In this document: positions 42,002 to 53,700 of the stretch, piece after piece | Layout of the letters: each line of letters opens with the position of its first letter | Numbering within the stretch: position 1 is the first letter of the stretch | Assembly (NCBI GenBank): GCA_958510825.1 | Contig: OY294054.1 | Location: 11,920,019-11,984,018 of the forward strand | DNA length: 64,000 nucleotides | Reading direction: 5' to 3' | From: Brachypterus glaber | Taxonomy: Eukaryota; Arthropoda; Insecta; Coleoptera; Kateretidae | Notes under the pieces: model-generated | Told to the model about the DNA's origin: nothing | Databases searched by the model: none | Seen by the model: the letters and a program-made list of their open reading frames with translations, nothing else | Position numbers and translations under genes: made by a program

Positions 42002-42866
42002 TATACCGGGAGTTTTTTTAACCTGAAACTTTCAAATATCTCGAATACTATGCACATCTCGGACAAAAGTTGTTTGTTTTAGGGGGAAACAAAATGGCGT
42101 ATTTATTTTTATGGATATTTACGTTTTTAAGGTCATTTCAAGTTTAACTTCGTTTTTTTTTAAATAGAAACATTATTTTTATACTGTTTAAACTTTTTTT
42201 TTAATAGAAACATACTTTTTTTGCTGTTATTTAATTCTCCTCAAAAAAATAAAAATCCTTTGTAAAAAACTTTTTGTGATCGGACTTTTAGTTGCAGATA
42301 TAACACAGCCACACAAAATTAAAAAAGTTAGATCTCCGACGGACTCAAATAGTAAATTCCTATGTATTTTGAACCGCTGAATCCGAATCTGAGGTCAGAA
42401 TTTGAAAGTTAGCTCCCATTTTCAACATAAGCTCAAAAAACATATATCATTGCGAAAAGTATGTTTTTTTGACGTTATGTTGAAAATGGAAGCTAACTAT
42501 TAAAATATGACCTCAGATTCGGATTCAGCGGCTTAAAATACATAGGAATTGACTAGTCGAGTCCATCGGAAATCCAATTTATTAAATTTTGTGTGGCTGT
42601 GTTATCTCTGCAACTAAAAGTCCGATCAAAAAAAGTTTTTACAAAAGATTTTTATTTTTTTGAGGAGAATTAAATAACAGCAAAAAAAGTATGTTTCTAT
42701 TAAAAAAAAAGTTTACCTTGAAAACGTAAATATCCGTAAAAAGTAAATAAGCCATTTTGTTTCCCCCATTAAAATAAAGAACTTTTGCCCGACATAATTT
42801 TTTCTAAAATGCATAGTATTCAAAATATTTGAAAGTTTCAGGTTAAAAAAAAAAACACCCGGTATA
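42002..42866. mobile_element. Near-complete palindromic foldback, TATACCGGG ends
   Basis: About 865 bp. Ends TATACCGGGAGTTTTTTTAA and CACCCGGTATA. The arms match almost throughout (AACCTGAAACTTTCAAATAT; GCCACACAAAATT; GTCCGATC; GGTCAGAATTTGAAAGTTAG) and meet at about 42450. No coding frame. Confidence 0.85.
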
Positions 42867-43121
42867 TGCGGAACTTTTGTAACTAACCCTCCCCCTATAT
42901 ATCCGACCTTTTAAATGCCTTAAAAATGGACTTTTCATCAAAAGCTCCAGTATAAAAAAAATTATTGATGAAAACTTGTTCCAATCCACATATAAAACTC
43001 ATGAATTTTCATACAGAATTCAAAAACCATATGAAACTAGGAGTTACATATGACACTTTAACAGTAATTACAAATTTAAAAAACAATTTATTTTTATGAG
43101 AAGACATTTGGATTTCCAGAT

Positions 43122-43948
43122 TAGTCTAAGAGCTGGTGACCACTTTTATATCATTATTTTCCACCAGCTCTATTTTATATTTATTTTATATTTATCTTAT
43201 ATTACATTCAAATTAAGCTATTTGCAAATCACCAGGTCCTGGATCGGGTTCCTTTGGGTGCTAGAATCCCCAAAAAGGTGGTGAAATGGGGTACAGTATA
43301 TTTTTAACTTACCAGGTCAAACACATTACATTTTTTACATTTAGATTAGTCTATTTTTACAGTTTTAAACAATTATTCAACAGGCCAAGAGGTAAAAAAA
43401 AACTTTAAAAAGTTCATTTGACATATGTTAAAACTAAAAAGTCGAAATAATTTTCATTTAATCAAAATATAATTGCATAAATTCTCATTTATTTAAAAAA
43501 TTAAGTATAACATATGTCAAAGGCACTTTTTAAAGACTGTTCTCACGCCCTTAGCCCCAGAATTATTGTGTATAACAATGAAAATAGCTAAATCTAAATG
43601 TAATAAATGTATTACTAGTCAAACTTAGAATGAGACGTGGAAATGTAAGAGAAAGTATTCGGAAGAAGAAAGATAGGCGATACGCGGTCCTCTAAGAACT
43701 GGTAAAACCAACCTCGTGCTGTGGGGGAGCGTGTCCACTCAAGTCTCACGATAAGTTCGACAATCTGTAAGTTAAAAATAGAATTATTGGTAGCTCACTG
43801 GCACAGCTTTTAGAGCTTCTACCACCCAAAGGAACCGGATCCAGAGCCTGGCAATTTGGAAATAGGTTAATTTGAATTTACTTTAAGACATTCTATATTA
43901 TACAGCTGGGCGAAAATAATAAAAAAATGGTCACCAGCTCTCTGACTA
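43122..43948. mobile_element. TA-flanked MITE, GTCTAAGAGCTGGTGACC family, copy 1
   Basis: TA + GTCTAAGAGCTGGTGACCAC ... GGTCACCAGCTCTCTGAC + TA. Internal conserved blocks include GGGTGCTAGAA, CATATGTCAAAGGCACTTTT and CCAGAATTATTGTGTATAAC. The TA duplication suggests a Tc1/mariner-type mobiliser. Confidence 0.8.
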
Positions 43949-45498
43949 GATATACCACATAAAATCTGATAAAAAAACTCGCACTCGAGCGGTTCAATCA
44001 TATTTGAAAATTATATCGTTCTGAAAGTTTATTAGGAAGAACACAAACTGTTTTTGTACAAAAATAAAATTGCCAAAAAATAATATACTTAAAAAAAATT
44101 AAGACTAGTTACGAGAGACCCAAAACTAAATTTTGCCACAAGAGTTTTTGGATTTTAAGCGAAAAAGTATGCACCTAAAAACAAAAAGTTGAACTTTTCC
44201 AGCGTTTTAAAAAAATCTCATCATTTTAAGAGTTATTTAAGGTGTTCCATTTTAAATATGACACTTAGTACACCATAGTACCACGTACAGTCATATGGAT
44301 TTAATGTTTTTTTTAATTATTGATTTTAAAAACAAGTTAATTGCTCTTCCGTTTTAAAAATTTTTAAAACTTTGGGAAAGCCTTGTTTTTTATTTAATAC
44401 AATTACATAAAAATAGTCAATATCAAAAACTATCTAGATACACAAAAAAATATAATGACATTGAATGTCATTAACATTTGCAAACAATTTTGTAACTATT
44501 CAACATAAATACCTAAAATTTTCTTGATATTATTAGCTAATACGGTATCTTGATAATAATTAGCTTATACAATATATAATAACAGTGCAAAAAAGTATTT
44601 ACTCCTTATAGCGAGGCACCGGTATTCCATACCACGTAAACTAATTTTCCAGAGAATTTTAAGTATTTATCTTAAAGAGTTCCAAAGTTATTGATAGTTC
44701 GGATTTTTTAAGAAAAATGCCCTTACATGTAACCATATGGTAAGAAAGTCCAATAAAGGATTTGTAGGATTATTTTTAAAATAAAGAAGACTATTGATTC
44801 TATACATTATTCAATAGAATATATTTATAAAAATAAGTTTGTTTAAAATAAAATTGGTTTTTGAAAATATGATTTAAATAAATTTAAGTTTTGGACTAAA
44901 TATATCAGTTTAGTTTAGCAACTTGTTTTGCATCTTGTTAATTTTACCCAAAAGCTAAAATTTACAGATTAATTTTTATCAAATATATTTTAAACGTCAA
45001 AAGTGACGCAAGTTAGAATTTATGCCAGTACAAAAAGCGTTTCAGGGGCCCAATTCTTAAAAACCTGGGCAAAAAAAGCTCATGAATAAATTATAAAGTT
45101 TTATTAATGTGCATGTGCGACTTATAATAATTTTATAAAATATTTTAAATTTTAATTTCAACGTATTAGGTACCTAAAAAATCATTGCATAACGTTATTA
45201 CTTTTAAGGATTTTAACTTTACATTACTTAGTTTAAAATTTGCTATTCTTAAACTTCTCTCGGTTTTTGTAGGAAATAATTTTTCCTACAAAAATCGAAA
45301 AAGTAAGTAAGAATGTATTAAAAAATGTCAAATTTTAAACGGTATTACTGTCTGTACATTCAGTTTGACAAGTTCTGCGGTTCTGCGCCAATATTTCCAT
45401 GTACGCACTTTGCCGTGTCAATACAGCGAGCAAGCATCGGTATTCTGTGATAGCAAGCGACCTCGGCAGCGGCGACCCGACCAGCTATACACTGCTGG
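43949..45498. other. Intergenic DNA
   Basis: No gene seen. AT-rich; a short hairpin at about 45262-45303 (GGTTTTTGTAGGAAATAATT and its inverse). Confidence 0.4.
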
Positions 45499-46694
45499 TG
45501 ACCATTTTTATTTTATTATTGTCTCCCGACTGTATTTTATATATATCTTAAAGTACATTCAAATTGATAGGCTCCGGATCCGGTTTCTTTGGGTGCTAGA
45601 AGCGGTGTCAATAAGCTACCAATAAATCTATTTCTAAATTGCCTAGTCATATACATTACATTTTAGGAGCATTATTTTAAAGTTAACAAATCCAATATAC
45701 GTGTTAAGGATTTGTTCCTCATTTATTACATTCAGATTAAGCTATTTTCATAGTTATACACAATAATTCTGGGGCCAAGGGGTAAGAACAGTTTTTAAAA
45801 AGTGCCTTTGACATATGTGATACTCAAATTTTTAAAGAAATGAGAATTTATGAAATGACATTTTGATTAAATGAAAATTCTTTAGACCTTATAGTATTTA
45901 CATGTCAAAGGAACTTTTTAAAGTGTGTTTTTGTCCCTTGATCTGCTGAATAATTATGAAAAACTGTGAAAATATACTAATCTAAATGTATTTGACTCAA
46001 GGCCACTTGCACCAACGATGGTTTAACTTTAAACTTGGATTAAATTGACGATCGACCAATTAGAACGCAGTATTTTTAACTTATACCCAGTTTAGTCTAG
46101 GTAATCCCAGTTTCAACGTTGGTGCAAGTGGCCCTCAGTAAGTTAAAAATATATTTTTCATATACCCCATTTCACCACCTCTTTGAAGCTTCTAGCACCC
46201 AAAGGAACCCGATCCAGGACCTGGCGACTGACAAAAAGCTTAATTTGAATGTACTTTAAAACATATATAAAATACAGCTGGAAGAAAATAACACAGGATC
46301 ACAAAAAAAAAGCGGCGATTTAAACAAATTTCACAATAAAAGACCTCCCTGATCCCTAATTTGTTTCAAAACCACACGCACAATGGCAAAATTTTATCGT
46401 AAAGCTGGTAAAAACCGAAAATAATCTTTTTTTTGCAAAACTGGTAAACAAGCGTTTAAAAGGTCATCCATTTTATAAATAGCAATAAATTTTCGATAAA
46501 TAAAATGGCGGATTCAATACGGTATCTTAAGATTTTGAGTGTCAACTATTTTTTTCATTGCCATATTCGTTTTCAGCGCCAAAAAAATACGTAGAAAAAA
46601 TATAGTTTGGTTTACAGAAAACTAACTTATTTTTTTTTCTTGGTCCTGTGTAATAAAATAAAAATGGTAACCAGCTCTTAGACTCGCCATTCTT
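45499..46694. mobile_element. Same MITE family, copy 2, with nested insertion
   Basis: Left end CACTGCTGGTGACCATTTTT lacks the terminal GTCTAAGA; right end GGTAACCAGCTCTTAGAC. It is interrupted by the small MITE at 46000-46133 and by extra sequence at 46300-46650. Confidence 0.65.
45996..46137. mobile_element. GGCCACTTGCACCAACG MITE with CTCA duplication
   Basis: A 133-bp element (46001-46133), ends GGCCACTTGCACCAACG and CGTTGGTGCAAGTGGCC, flanked by CTCA on both sides (45996-45999, 46134-46137). Inside it AAACTTGGATTAA and TTAACTTATACCCAGTTT pair. The empty site can be read from related MITE copies. Confidence 0.85.
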
Positions 46695-47204
46695 AGCGCT
46701 CGAATTTCCAACGCCGATTTTTTTTGTCTGTAAATAATGTTAAGCTAGGTGACAAGGTTAAAAATGCAATAAAATTATTATTTAAAATGCGATTACAAGG
46801 TTGGTATAACATTATTAAAAATCGCGCATAATCCATTAATAAAACGTGAAAATTTTTTCACCAGATTTTTTAAAAACTTGGACTCGGGGAAGAAAACCTA
46901 ATAAATTAATAAAATGTATAGAAACAGTTGGTAATAAAATTAAATATATTTTTTCTGAACATGATAAGAATTTAAATAGAGTAACCGATTCAATACTTTT
47001 TACTAACTTCAAATTATGAGGCATGTTGAACATACAAAGTGTCATAAAAAATATATTACTTAAGAAAAGTCGAGGGAACATTCTGCGCCTTTTATCAAAA
47101 AAGAAAATCCGACCCTTTTTAATTATTTTAATTTTTACTAGAAAATTATTTATATTTTTATTCTAAAACCGGTTTGTGTTCAATTACCTTAAATATACTT
47201 AACA

Positions 47205-47722
47205 GTTTAACGTATATGTCTTAAAGTACATTGAAATTAAGCTTTGGGTGCTAGAGCTTACTGAGTCAAATACATTACATTTGTTTCATTTAGATTAGTC
47301 TACTTTCACAGTTTTACACAGTTATTCAGCAGACCAAGGGGTAAAAAAAGTTCATTTCACATATGTCAATACTAAGAAGTCGAAATAATTTTCATTAAAT
47401 CAAAATATCATTTGATAAATTCTCATTTCTTTAAAAAATTAAGTACAACATATGTCAAAGGCACTTTTTAAACACTGTTCTTACTCCCCTTAGCCCCAGA
47501 ATTATTGTGTATAACTATAAAAATAGCTAAATCTAAATGTAATAAATTTAATGTATATGACTCGGCAAGTTAAAAACAGATTTTTTGGTAGCTCATTGAC
47601 AGCTTTTGGAGCTTCTAGCACCCAAAAGAACCGGATCCGGAGCCTAGCAATTTGGAAATAGCTTAATTTGAATGTAGTTTAAGACATAAAATACATCCGG
47701 GAGAAAACCAGCTCTCCGACTA
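47205..47722. mobile_element. Same MITE family, copy 3 (left end lost)
   Basis: Carries the internal blocks of the 43.1 kb copy and the right end AAAACCAGCTCTCCGAC + TA. The left terminal repeat is missing. Confidence 0.7.
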
Positions 47723-48716
47723 TATAGTTCTGCAGGCGTGCACAAGATTATTGCTAATTTTCAAATGGGCCTTATCTCACTAAATAAAACTAGTTAGGGC
47801 CTGCAAGTGGGTTTTTAATACATATTTTTTAACCTAAATAAATGCAAAAAAACTAAAAAAAATATATAAAAAAGGCTCGTATTTTTTTGATAAAAGAGGC
47901 AGAATGTACCAAGGGAAAGTATTCAAAAAAATGGTACAAGTTTTAATTTTTCATAATTTTTATTACCAGATAATTTTTGCCTTACAGTCTGTTTATATTG
48001 CTTTAAAATAATTTTAAATTATGTAAAAAATAAAGTTTTGGGAATGAAATTTTGGCAGTAAATTTTACAAAATATTCCTGAAAAACTCGTATGAAAAATT
48101 AAAAAATATTTATTTGAATAAAATGATATATTTTTGATTACACCTCGTATAAAGGGTTATATACAACTGCAAGAAAAATGTTAAGTTTAAAATAAGTGCA
48201 AATGGATTTGATTTTTGAAAAAAACGATTTTCAAAAAAGCTGATCCAAGTGCATTTAGAATAATACATTTTTCGAAGTGTGCTTCTTTTGTTGTACAGCG
48301 TTGTACAAATATAATAAACCAAAACATTCTTAAAAAGTTCTAAATAAAGTTCAATTTTTATATGAAACATACAAAGTGAATAAAAATGCTGGAATAAATT
48401 CAATATGAATTTTTAAAATAAGCCCATTTTTAATTATAAATCAAAAAAATATTTAAATCAATTTTCAAAAAAAAAGTTTGACGTTTGGTTTATCTAAAAA
48501 ACATGGTGGATGTTTTTTTGAAAATGGAACGAAACCAATTTTCCTTAAAGGGTTTGTGCATTTCCGATTCTTTTTTCAATCGAAACTTAAGGGGTTTTTC
48601 TACCTTCAAGTTTTAAAAATAATCTTTTTTTTGAAATAATTTTTATATAGAAAGAAAAAAGATATCATTGTGAAATTTTTTAGGTATGTTTATTTATATT
48701 AAAAGAATACAAAAAA

Positions 48717-48838
48717 TCTTTTTTTAGATTTTTAAAATGCCATTTTTTGGCCATAATTTTTTTTTGAAAAAACCATCGTTTTTTTCAAAAAATAATTATG
48801 GCCAAAAAATGGCACTTTAAAAATCTAAAAAAAAGTTT
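48717..48838. repeat. Near-perfect hairpin
   Basis: Arms of about 55 bp, with TTTTTTTAGATTTTTAAAAT, GCCATTTTTTGGCCATAAT and TTTTTTTGAAAAAA pairing with the downstream arm. The loop is only a few bases (CCATCG). Confidence 0.85.
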
Positions 48839-48908
48839 CGAGTTAGAAATAGTTAAATTAAATTTAAAATGAGCTTCGAGTTTTAGAGAAGTTGAGGATT
48901 TAAAGTTA

Positions 48909-49636
48909 TACAGTGCGGTCCAAAAGTCACCTCTCCCCTCTCAACTTTTGAACAATTTGAGATATCAACTTTAAATTCGAATGACGTAAATCGGAAAACA
49001 CAAGCCCTGATTTTTATAATTTAAAATATATCGTCGACTTACAAGTAAAGAGCACTAAGTCCAAAAACATGGTTTTAAGATATTGACAAATTTAACTTTC
49101 ACTGTTGTTTTTTAATTTTTGTAATAATTGTTACAAAAATGCACGTTTCGCCAAACAAACACTCAGTCGCTTAGTGCAGAAACATTTGAAATAATCTACA
49201 AGTAAAACGCACTAAGTGCACTAAGTGACTTAGTGCCTATTGCCAGATAAAATTTTATTCCAAATCAAACTGGTGTGTTTTGTATAGTGGGAACTCTCTT
49301 GGCAGTCTACCTAGAAGTTAGTTCGGTTTACCTGTGCATAGATCATCAAAAATTAATTACAGTACCCTAAAAATCCCATTTTTGCAAAAAAGTGACTTAG
49401 TGCCTTTTACTTGTAAGCCGACGATATGGTCTTATAGAGAGTTACAAAACCTTTAAAATGATGTGTAAAACAGACCCCCTTAAAAAAATCGACGACCCCA
49501 TTGTCACAACCTAAAAATATCAAATAAATGTCAAAAAATAGTCTAAGTAGGCTTATGCTTACATGCTTTAAATTTGAAGTTGACGTCTTAATTCGTTCAA
49601 AAGTTAAGTAGGGGGTGAATTTTGGATCGCACTGTA
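48909..49636. mobile_element. TA-flanked TIR element, CAGTGCGGTCCAAAAG ends
   Basis: TA + CAGTGCGGTCCAAAAGTCAC ... TTTTGGATCGCACTG + TA, about 724 bp between the TA pairs. The ends resemble mariner-type termini. An inner inverted pair at about 49028-49425 (CGTCGACTTACAAGTAAAGA, CACTAAGTGACTTAGTGCC) suggests a nested element. Confidence 0.75.
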
Positions 49637-49726
49637 GAGATTTGACAGTAAATACTTCCTTGCGATTATTTTTTATTTCGTCCTGTAACTTTAAGAAATA
49701 TCGAATTTATTCCAGATAGTCTAAGA

Positions 49727-50395
49727 GCTGGTGACCCTTTCTGTTTCATTATTTACTCCCAGCTGTATATTATATATGTTTTAAAGTGCATTCAAATTAT
49801 GCTATTTGTCAATCGCCAGGTCCTAGATCGGATTCCTTTGGATGCTAGAAGCTCCAAAGAGGTGGTGAAATGGGGTATACAAAAAATATATTTTTAACTT
49901 AACCGAGTCAAATACATTACATTTAGATTAGTCTATTTTCACAGTTTTACAAAATTATTCAGCAGACCAAGGGGTAGAAAATGAATTTTAAAGGTTCATT
50001 TGACATATGACAATACTAAAAAGTCGCAATAATTTTCATTTAATCAAAATGTCATTTCATAAATTCTCATTTCTTTAAAAAATTGAGTATCACATATGTC
50101 AAAGGCATTTTTTAAAGACTGTTTTTACTCCTTGGCCCCAGAATTATTATGTATAACTATGAAAATAGCTTAATCTGTATGTAATAAATGTAATGTATAT
50201 GACTAGGCAAGTTAAAAATAGATTTATTGGTAGCTCATTGCCACAGCGTTTGGAGCTTCTAGCACCCAAAGGAACCGGATCCGAAATTTGGAAATAGCTT
50301 AATTGAAATATACTTCAAAACATATATAAAATAAAGCCGAGAGAAAATGAAAACGAATGAAAATCAAATAATAATGGTTACCAGCTCTCCGACTA
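49727..50395. mobile_element. Same TA-flanked MITE family, copy 4, next to the woc stop
   Basis: TA + GTCTAAGAGCTGGTGACCCT ... GGTTACCAGCTCTCCGAC + TA, 665 bp between TAs. It ends 160 bp from the woc stop codon and carries the first minus-strand AATAAA past that stop. Confidence 0.85.
50223..50228 (-). terminator. Candidate poly(A) signal for woc, inside a MITE
   Basis: AATAAA on the minus strand, about 330 bases past the woc stop. Reading by eye, it is the first canonical AATAAA or ATTAAA in that direction after 50555. It lies within the TA-flanked MITE at 49729-50393, so the transposon may provide the 3' end of the transcript. Confidence 0.35.
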
Positions 50396-50554
50396 TGATT
50401 TTTACACACGTACGGTAAACCTGCATTACGCAACACCTGGCACAAGCGTGATTTTCGCCCCGACGAAACAAAGTTCGAAAATATTCCGAGGCCGCCATAC
50501 TAGCACACTTTTCACTCTTCCGCCAACGTCCACGCGTGTGGAAGACTTTAAGTT

Positions 50555-50729
50555 TTAGCTGGTCAACAGGGCCACGTTGATTTCCTTCACCATTTTGACC
50601 CGGTGAAGCATCTTCTCGAGCGCGTCCCGGGGTAGGGGCATCGTGGAGTACCACACGGGACTGTCGGGGACGCAGGATCGCTCTGGTTGCAGGTAGAAAA
50701 CGTCGTTTCGTGTTTTCACACTCTCGGGG
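50555..50729 (-). CDS. woc: woc terminal coding exon
   Basis: After GTTTCCAG it completes Cys, then reads PESVKTRNDVFYLQPERSC and ends KMVKEINVALLTS with TAA at 50557-50555. It is much more GC-rich than its surroundings. This recombinase-like domain stops before any H-x-x-R box or catalytic Tyr, so it should be catalytically dead. Confidence 0.94.
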
Positions 50730-53700
50730 CTGGAAACATCAACAACATTAAGTCGATTACAAAAATAGTATATTACCAGGTGTTTTTCAAAGGTAGCCCC
50801 TATTATATCACCTAAGGTAACTTTTTTTCACTTCCGGTTTAACCGGAAACGACCCCTACTTTTGATTTTTAAATGGAACAACCTGTATATTTTTACATAT
50901 TTGGATCCTCCATTAAATTATGTGTATTATCCAAAGTTTTTGTTAAATTTAGACAACATTTGTCATTTTTAAAATAATTTTTTGTTTTAGATTGTTTTAT
51001 CTGAAAAGCCACTAAATCTATTCATTTCGGAATAAATATTGCTAGAAAAATACGAATCATAAAAAAAATGTTCACTTTTAATTTTACATGAAAACTAAAC
51101 TTGGAAAAACACACTTTTTGCTTTTACTCCATTTTTTGCTTTATTACGTCTATGGCTCGTCGATATTATTAAAAAGATTATTTTTTTCTCTTTACAATGA
51201 TATCAAAAAGTTAATATTTATTTTTATTATCTCTTTAAAATAAAAGAAATTTCTAAAAATAATATGTAATACGCTGGCATGTCTATGTGTCGGCGTTTAC
51301 TTTGCAAAGGAACTAGTCAGGTCAGATCCGCGCGATAGCACTTAGCGTATATTATTTTACAAACTTATATCATTTTAAAGAGATTATGAAAAGAAATATT
51401 AACTTTTTGGTATAAATGTAAAGAGAAAAAAATAAATAGAAATAAAGCGAAAAATGTGTTTTCCCAAGGTTTGTTCTCGTGTAAAATCAAAAGTAAACAA
51501 TTTTATTAATAAATTGTATTTTTCTGCCAATATTTGATACAAAATAGATTTAGTGACATTTCAGATAAAAAAAAAAACTAAAACTAAATTTTATTTAAAA
51601 AAGGACAAAAGCTGCCAAAATTTCACAAAAACCGGATAATACACATAATTTAATGGAGAATACCAAATATGTAAAAATATACAGGGTGTTCCATTTAAAA
51701 ATCAAAAGTATGGGTCGTTTCCAATTAAACCGGATGTGAAAAAAAATTACCTTAGGTGATATAAGTCAAAATATTTTCTTATAAACAACCTGTAAATTTA
51801 TTTATCTTTACAAATAAAAAAGTTATAGGGGTGAGTCACCTTTAAAGGACACCCGGTATAACTAGTATGGAACAGACAATATTCCGAGCGAGCGGAAAGT
51901 TTGTCATACGAGCCGTGAGGCGGAATGAATATTTCATACGTGTTATAGACTATACTTTTTCTTCAACTGCAAATATGAAACAATGGATGGCTTTAAACTG
52001 CGGACAAGGTTGAAGACAATGTTCCTTTTAAAATAAATAATTTTTTTCACTACTAGCTTTAGAACATACCATTATTTATCATATTTTCAGACTGTGAAAT
52101 CAATTTTCTTCACCTATAGCAATAATAATTTTTTCTCTCCTAGTAGGAGTAAATTTTATAAACAATTTATTTCTGTCACTCTAGATGTTTCAGTTCTTTG
52201 TGCAATTTTTACTAATTAAACCCAAGAAAATAGCTTTAAATAACTTTTTATTTATTAAAGATAATTAATTATAATTATTACCAATTAATACAATCAATAA
52301 TTAGCTAAATATTATGAAAAAAATTTAAAAAAAAAATAAATTTTTTAAACGTCAGTTCAAAGTATTTATTTGAGCAAATGTCATTGATCAAGGCTACTTG
52401 ATTTTTGTGAAAATTTCAAGAAATATAATTTAGGTTATTAATTTATTTTATTATTTGAATAAAAATAGTTAAATAGTGCTAGTAGTGAAAAAACTAATAT
52501 ATAAACTACGGTAAAGAAGACTATTATAGCCACGCACTCTTAAATCCCTTGCTGCTAAGCAGATTTAATACGTTTGTCTATAAAAAATGTCTTCTTTACC
52601 TTGGTATATAATTACTATTATTACTAAAAAAAATTATTAAATTTTACCACCTATAGTCAAATTAATGTCGCAAGCAAGTTGCAAAACAACTTTACACTAC
52701 GATATTTCAAGAACGATTTGACACAGAGACTTGAAACATAAAACAAATTTTTTCTACTACTTTCTTTGTTTCAAGTTTCAAGTGGCTGGTTCAAAGCATT
52801 CTTCAAATATCGTAGTGTAAAGTTGTTTTGCAACTTGCTTGCGACTTTGACAATATTTACAAGTTAAAATGCAAAAATTAAAGGTTATGTCAGATTGTTG
52901 TGACAGATATCATGGTTTAAAACAATATATGAAGCAGTTTTATTTTTTTTAACTAAATTAATTCAAAATTGGCCAAATAATAAGAAAAACTAATAAATGT
53001 AATTTTAAAGCAAAACTTTAAATTTCATTAAATTTTCACCACATGTGCTCGTTCTAACACTTGATATGGAACAGTCATACCGTATCTAGGCTAGAATGGA
53101 TTTATTCTATGTTTAAAAAGTGTATTTGCCTACATTCTAACCAAGTCATAGAAAAATAAAAAAGTCCAAAAATTTTTGTACACTATTTTTTCTACAGCTA
53201 AAAAACAGCAAAAGATCCAAAAAAATAAGTGTTCCATGATTTCATGCAGTTAAAAAGGACAAAAAGGAAAGAAGACACACAAGAAAGTTCTACTTACCAT
53301 TTGGATAGATAAAATTCATATAATTTGACAGGACATCTCAATGGATTGTCTTCATTTTGTTGTTGTTCATAGACCTTCTTCTTTTTGGCATTGTTTTCTA
53401 AAAAAAAAATAATCATGAAAAACTTTTCTTGTTTCTTTAGCAATATGTGACGTTACAAGTAAAAAGGCACAAACAAATGGCGTTTCAAGCGAAAAGGGAC
53501 CTCAATTTTTCAACAAAAAAAAATTGTTTTTTAAGAAAAAGTCCAGTCAATTTTTTAAAAACGATTGGTTGTAACTTAAAACCTTTAAAACTGTCAAACC
53601 GTTCAACAATTAAAAAATTGAGGAAAAAGGCGATGGATAAAAATAAGATGGAACACGTGAGTTAAGGGGTTATTTTTCTTGGCGGATATTATCTCACTGA

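Noticed and set aside
50364..50654. 96-codon minus-strand ORF overlapping the woc terminal exon
   Set aside because: Wrong frame; the conserved woc frame ends at 50555 and is supported by splicing phase.
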